Source: Candidatus Pacearchaeota archaeon
GTDB taxonomy: Archaea > Nanoarchaeota > Nanoarchaeia > Pacearchaeales > GW2011-AR1
Length of the DNA stretch: 7,520 nucleotides
Assembly: GCA_002686195.1 (NCBI GenBank)
Contig: NZAS01000202.1
Location: 1-7,520 of the forward strand
Direction of reading: 5' to 3'
Made by a program: the position numbers and the translations under genes
Shown here: piece after piece, positions 6,159-7,520 of the stretch
Position numbering within the stretch: the stretch's first letter is position 1
How the letters are laid out: each line of letters opens with the position of its first letter
Notes under the pieces: model-generated
What the model saw: the letters and a program-made list of their open reading frames with translations, nothing else
What the model was told of the DNA's origin: nothing
Database searches by the model: none

Positions 6159-6681
6159 AATTGGCGATGAAGCCAATAAAAAACTTGTCACTCTCGAGAT
6201 GGATGTTCGCAAAAGTCTCAATGGAGATCTAATGATTTTTGATCATGGCGACATTGACATTGTTCTATCGAGTGCTAAGAATAAAGTAGTTATTTTTCCT
6301 AAAGAGATTATGTCGGATTATGTTTATGGCGCCCAAAATCGCCTTTTCACTTTTCTTAGAAAAAGAGGAATACTGATACCCGAATCCATCCAAGCAGGTT
6401 CTTTTTATGGCTCCTTCGAAGGAACAATAGAAACCCCCAAGAATGAAGATGTGAGCGGCGCCAAAATGGCTCTTATTAATATTGCCAATTTTATTGACGA
6501 AGAACGCCCCTACTTTGAATCTACTGAAGCTATTATCTCTATGACTGACGACGAATTCGTTGACCCAGACAACGAAGACTCTACGAAGCTAGGAGAGGTA
6601 CCTCAATCAGTCAAACAAGGTTCTATTCGCAAGGGCTTCATCAGAGATCCTTATGCGTTGAACTATCTGTATACCATATAG
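6142..6681 (+). CDS. Unknown phage protein with beta-rich N-terminus and acidic C-terminal stretch, 179 aa
   Basis: The ATG at 6142 is preceded by GAGGA (6129-6133) at 8 nt spacing and overlaps the upstream gene by 17 nt. The first ~55 residues alternate as beta strands (ITIRIG, KLVTLEMDV, GDLMIFDHGDIDIVLS, KNKVVIFP). Then comes a segment with two helices (56-75) and a strand-rich part (SFYGSFEGTIE, 87-97), a helix at 105-120 and a strongly acidic, probably flexible stretch (135-152). There are no cysteines, membrane spans or catalytic motifs. Overlapping translation with the 276-residue gene suggests joint production and possibly a shared role in head assembly or neck formation. No family recognised. 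Confidence 0.87.
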   Translation: MAITIRIGDEANKKLVTLEMDVRKSLNGDLMIFDHGDIDIVLSSAKNKVVIFPKEIMSDYVYGAQNRLFTFLRKRGILIPESIQAGSFYGSFEGTIETPKNEDVSGAKMALINIANFIDEERPYFESTEAIISMTDDEFVDPDNEDSTKLGEVPQSVKQGSIRKGFIRDPYALNYLYTI

Positions 6682-6684
6682 GAG
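6680..6684 (+). promoter_or_regulatory. Shine-Dalgarno AGGAG that selects the GTG start at 6693
   Basis: AGGAG at 6680-6684 overlaps the TAG stop of the upstream gene and lies 8 nt before GTG 6693. The in-frame ATG at 6702 would be 17 nt away, too far for normal initiation, so GTG is preferred. Confidence 0.7.
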
Positions 6685-6692
6685 CGCTTCTT

Positions 6693-7280
6693 GTGTCTGA
6701 GATGAAATTGATAATGGAAAGGTGGGGCGGCTTTCTCAAAGAAGATGTCAGCAAACCACAAACATGGGGAGAGTTATCTCAAAACATCATACTTTCACAG
6801 GCTGCAACCAAGTGGCCTCGACTTGGCAAGGCGTTGGTAAGATTTGGAGTCAAGATAGCGACCGGTAAAGCCAAGGGGGTGTTGACTGCTATAAAGGGAG
6901 TGGAGGATATTTTAGATTTCATTCCAGACGAGATACAAAACAAGCTTGAACAAGGCGCCGAGGATGCCACAGAGTGGTTAGCAACCCAAGCAAAACAACG
7001 CGGCGGACAAATTGGGGCGTTTATAGTGGACGATGTGATGGGAATGGATGATTCGCTAACCACAAATCTGCCTGGATTCGATCAATTGAATTTGGAAGAT
7101 GAGTATGAGAACCTTATCGACAAGGAAAAACTTAGAAAATGGGCCCGCACTATCATGCAGCATGCCCAGTCTGTTAATCCAGATGACCCGCTCCCCAATT
7201 TGAATCAGAAATTAGAAAAGGATTTGCAGAGCGCGCTGGGAGCACACCCAGATATAGATCCGCCGGATATTAGGAAATAA
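6693..7280 (+). CDS. Unknown phage protein with amphipathic N-terminal tag, 195 aa
   Basis: The start is GTG 6693, chosen because AGGAG lies 8 nt upstream. ATG 6702 is the alternative and would remove only three residues. The N-terminal MKLIMERWGGFLKED (4-18) is a short amphipathic segment with two aromatic residues, set off from the rest, reminiscent in kind of the short N-terminal tags on internal-head or virion proteins. Residues 38-75 (WPRLGKALVRFGVKIATGKAKG then VLTAIKGVEDIL) look like amphipathic helices with glycines and might contact membrane or a protein partner, but are not a clear transmembrane span. Residues 132-158 are acidic then helical, and the end is Pro/Asp-rich (NPDDPLPNLNQKL). 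No catalytic motif is visible. It is separated from its neighbours by 11 nt upstream and 1 nt downstream, so it belongs to the same operon. Function unknown. Confidence 0.85.
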   Translation: MSEMKLIMERWGGFLKEDVSKPQTWGELSQNIILSQAATKWPRLGKALVRFGVKIATGKAKGVLTAIKGVEDILDFIPDEIQNKLEQGAEDATEWLATQAKQRGGQIGAFIVDDVMGMDDSLTTNLPGFDQLNLEDEYENLIDKEKLRKWARTIMQHAQSVNPDDPLPNLNQKLEKDLQSALGAHPDIDPPDIRK

Positions 7281-7281
7281 A

Positions 7282-7520
7282 ATGGAATTACTAATATTTA
7301 TACTTTGTGCTTACGGCCTCACTCAAATTCTTGTTTATGGTAAGATTTTTGAGCGCTTTAGACCGAAGAGGGGAACGATAGGACAACTCTCAAGATGTTC
7401 CATGTGTGTGGGCTTTCATGTTGGTTGGTTTTTGATGTTACTTTCTCCATTTACAGAACTATTTAATTTTGATGTAACTGTAACTAATTTCTTTCTTCTT
7501 GGGTGGCTAGCGTCTGGAAC
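7282..7520 (+). CDS. N-terminal part of a small membrane protein with CxxC-VGF motif (DUF1360-like), 3' truncated
   Basis: The ATG at 7282 is 1 nt after the previous stop, with AGGA (7272-7275) 6 nt upstream. The frame stays open to the window end (79 complete codons). Residues 1-20 form a hydrophobic segment (MELLIFILCAYGLTQILVYG). A basic loop follows (ERFRPKRGT, 24-32), then RCSMCVGFHVGW (38-49) leading into a second hydrophobic span (about 43-58), and a third starts near residue 69 (NFFLLGWLASG). A short CxxC followed by G-F-x-V-G entering a membrane helix matches what I know of DUF1360 proteins, small integral membrane proteins of unknown role found in bacteria and phages. A membrane protein among packaging and head genes is unusual; it might act in prohead assembly at the membrane or in lysis, which is only inference. 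The family call rests on a single motif. Confidence 0.8.
   Translation, partial: MELLIFILCAYGLTQILVYGKIFERFRPKRGTIGQLSRCSMCVGFHVGWFLMLLSPFTELFNFDVTVTNFFLLGWLASG

Overview
The window looks like part of the head-morphogenesis and DNA-packaging cluster of a tailed bacteriophage with T4-type (myovirus-like) packaging proteins. The two anchors are a large terminase subunit with readable ATPase and nuclease motifs (1767-3350) and a T4 gp20-type portal protein (3359-5344). All genes lie on the + strand and are packed end to end. Junctions are short gaps (18 nt or less), abutting stop/start codons or overlaps of up to 17 nt, and most genes have an evident Shine-Dalgarno sequence. There are no tRNAs, integrases, transposons, CRISPR arrays or non-coding stretches over 20 nt. 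The host cannot be read from the sequence. The moderate-to-low GC content and Shine-Dalgarno usage only say bacterial virus, and an uncultured environmental (possibly marine) phage is an impression.

Left part (1-1766): the 3' end of a small Cys4 zinc-binding protein, followed by three unrecognised proteins of 184, 230 and 89 residues. The last two begin with an almost identical ribosome-binding block and share the N-terminal motif IDPRYF. One of these three genes may be the small terminase subunit by position, but none shows a decisive signature.

Centre (1767-5344): TerL abuts the 89-residue gene through a TGA|ATG junction in the same reading frame. The portal follows 8 nt after TerL. It carries a C-terminal extension of about 170 residues beyond the expected core, with a Gly-rich GGDL tandem repeat, a basic segment and an acidic/hydrophobic tail. 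The tail sheath and tail tube genes that separate gene 17 from gene 20 in T4 are absent here.

Right part (5328-7520): two unrecognised genes each start with a 17-nt overlap of the previous gene (276 and 179 residues). Next comes a 195-residue protein with an amphipathic N-terminal tag starting at GTG, and the 5' end of a small membrane protein with a CxxC-VGF motif resembling DUF1360-type proteins. By position the 276- and 179-residue genes occupy the place of the T4 core/protease block (67-68-21), but no homology to those proteins is visible.

Together the genes probably encode the packaging motor, its portal docking site and accessory head or assembly proteins, expressed as one translationally coupled operon. 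Nothing points to a defence system or other separate novel system. The most unusual signals are the duplicated start module, the TGA|ATG in-frame junction, and the short linear tags and tails on several proteins.
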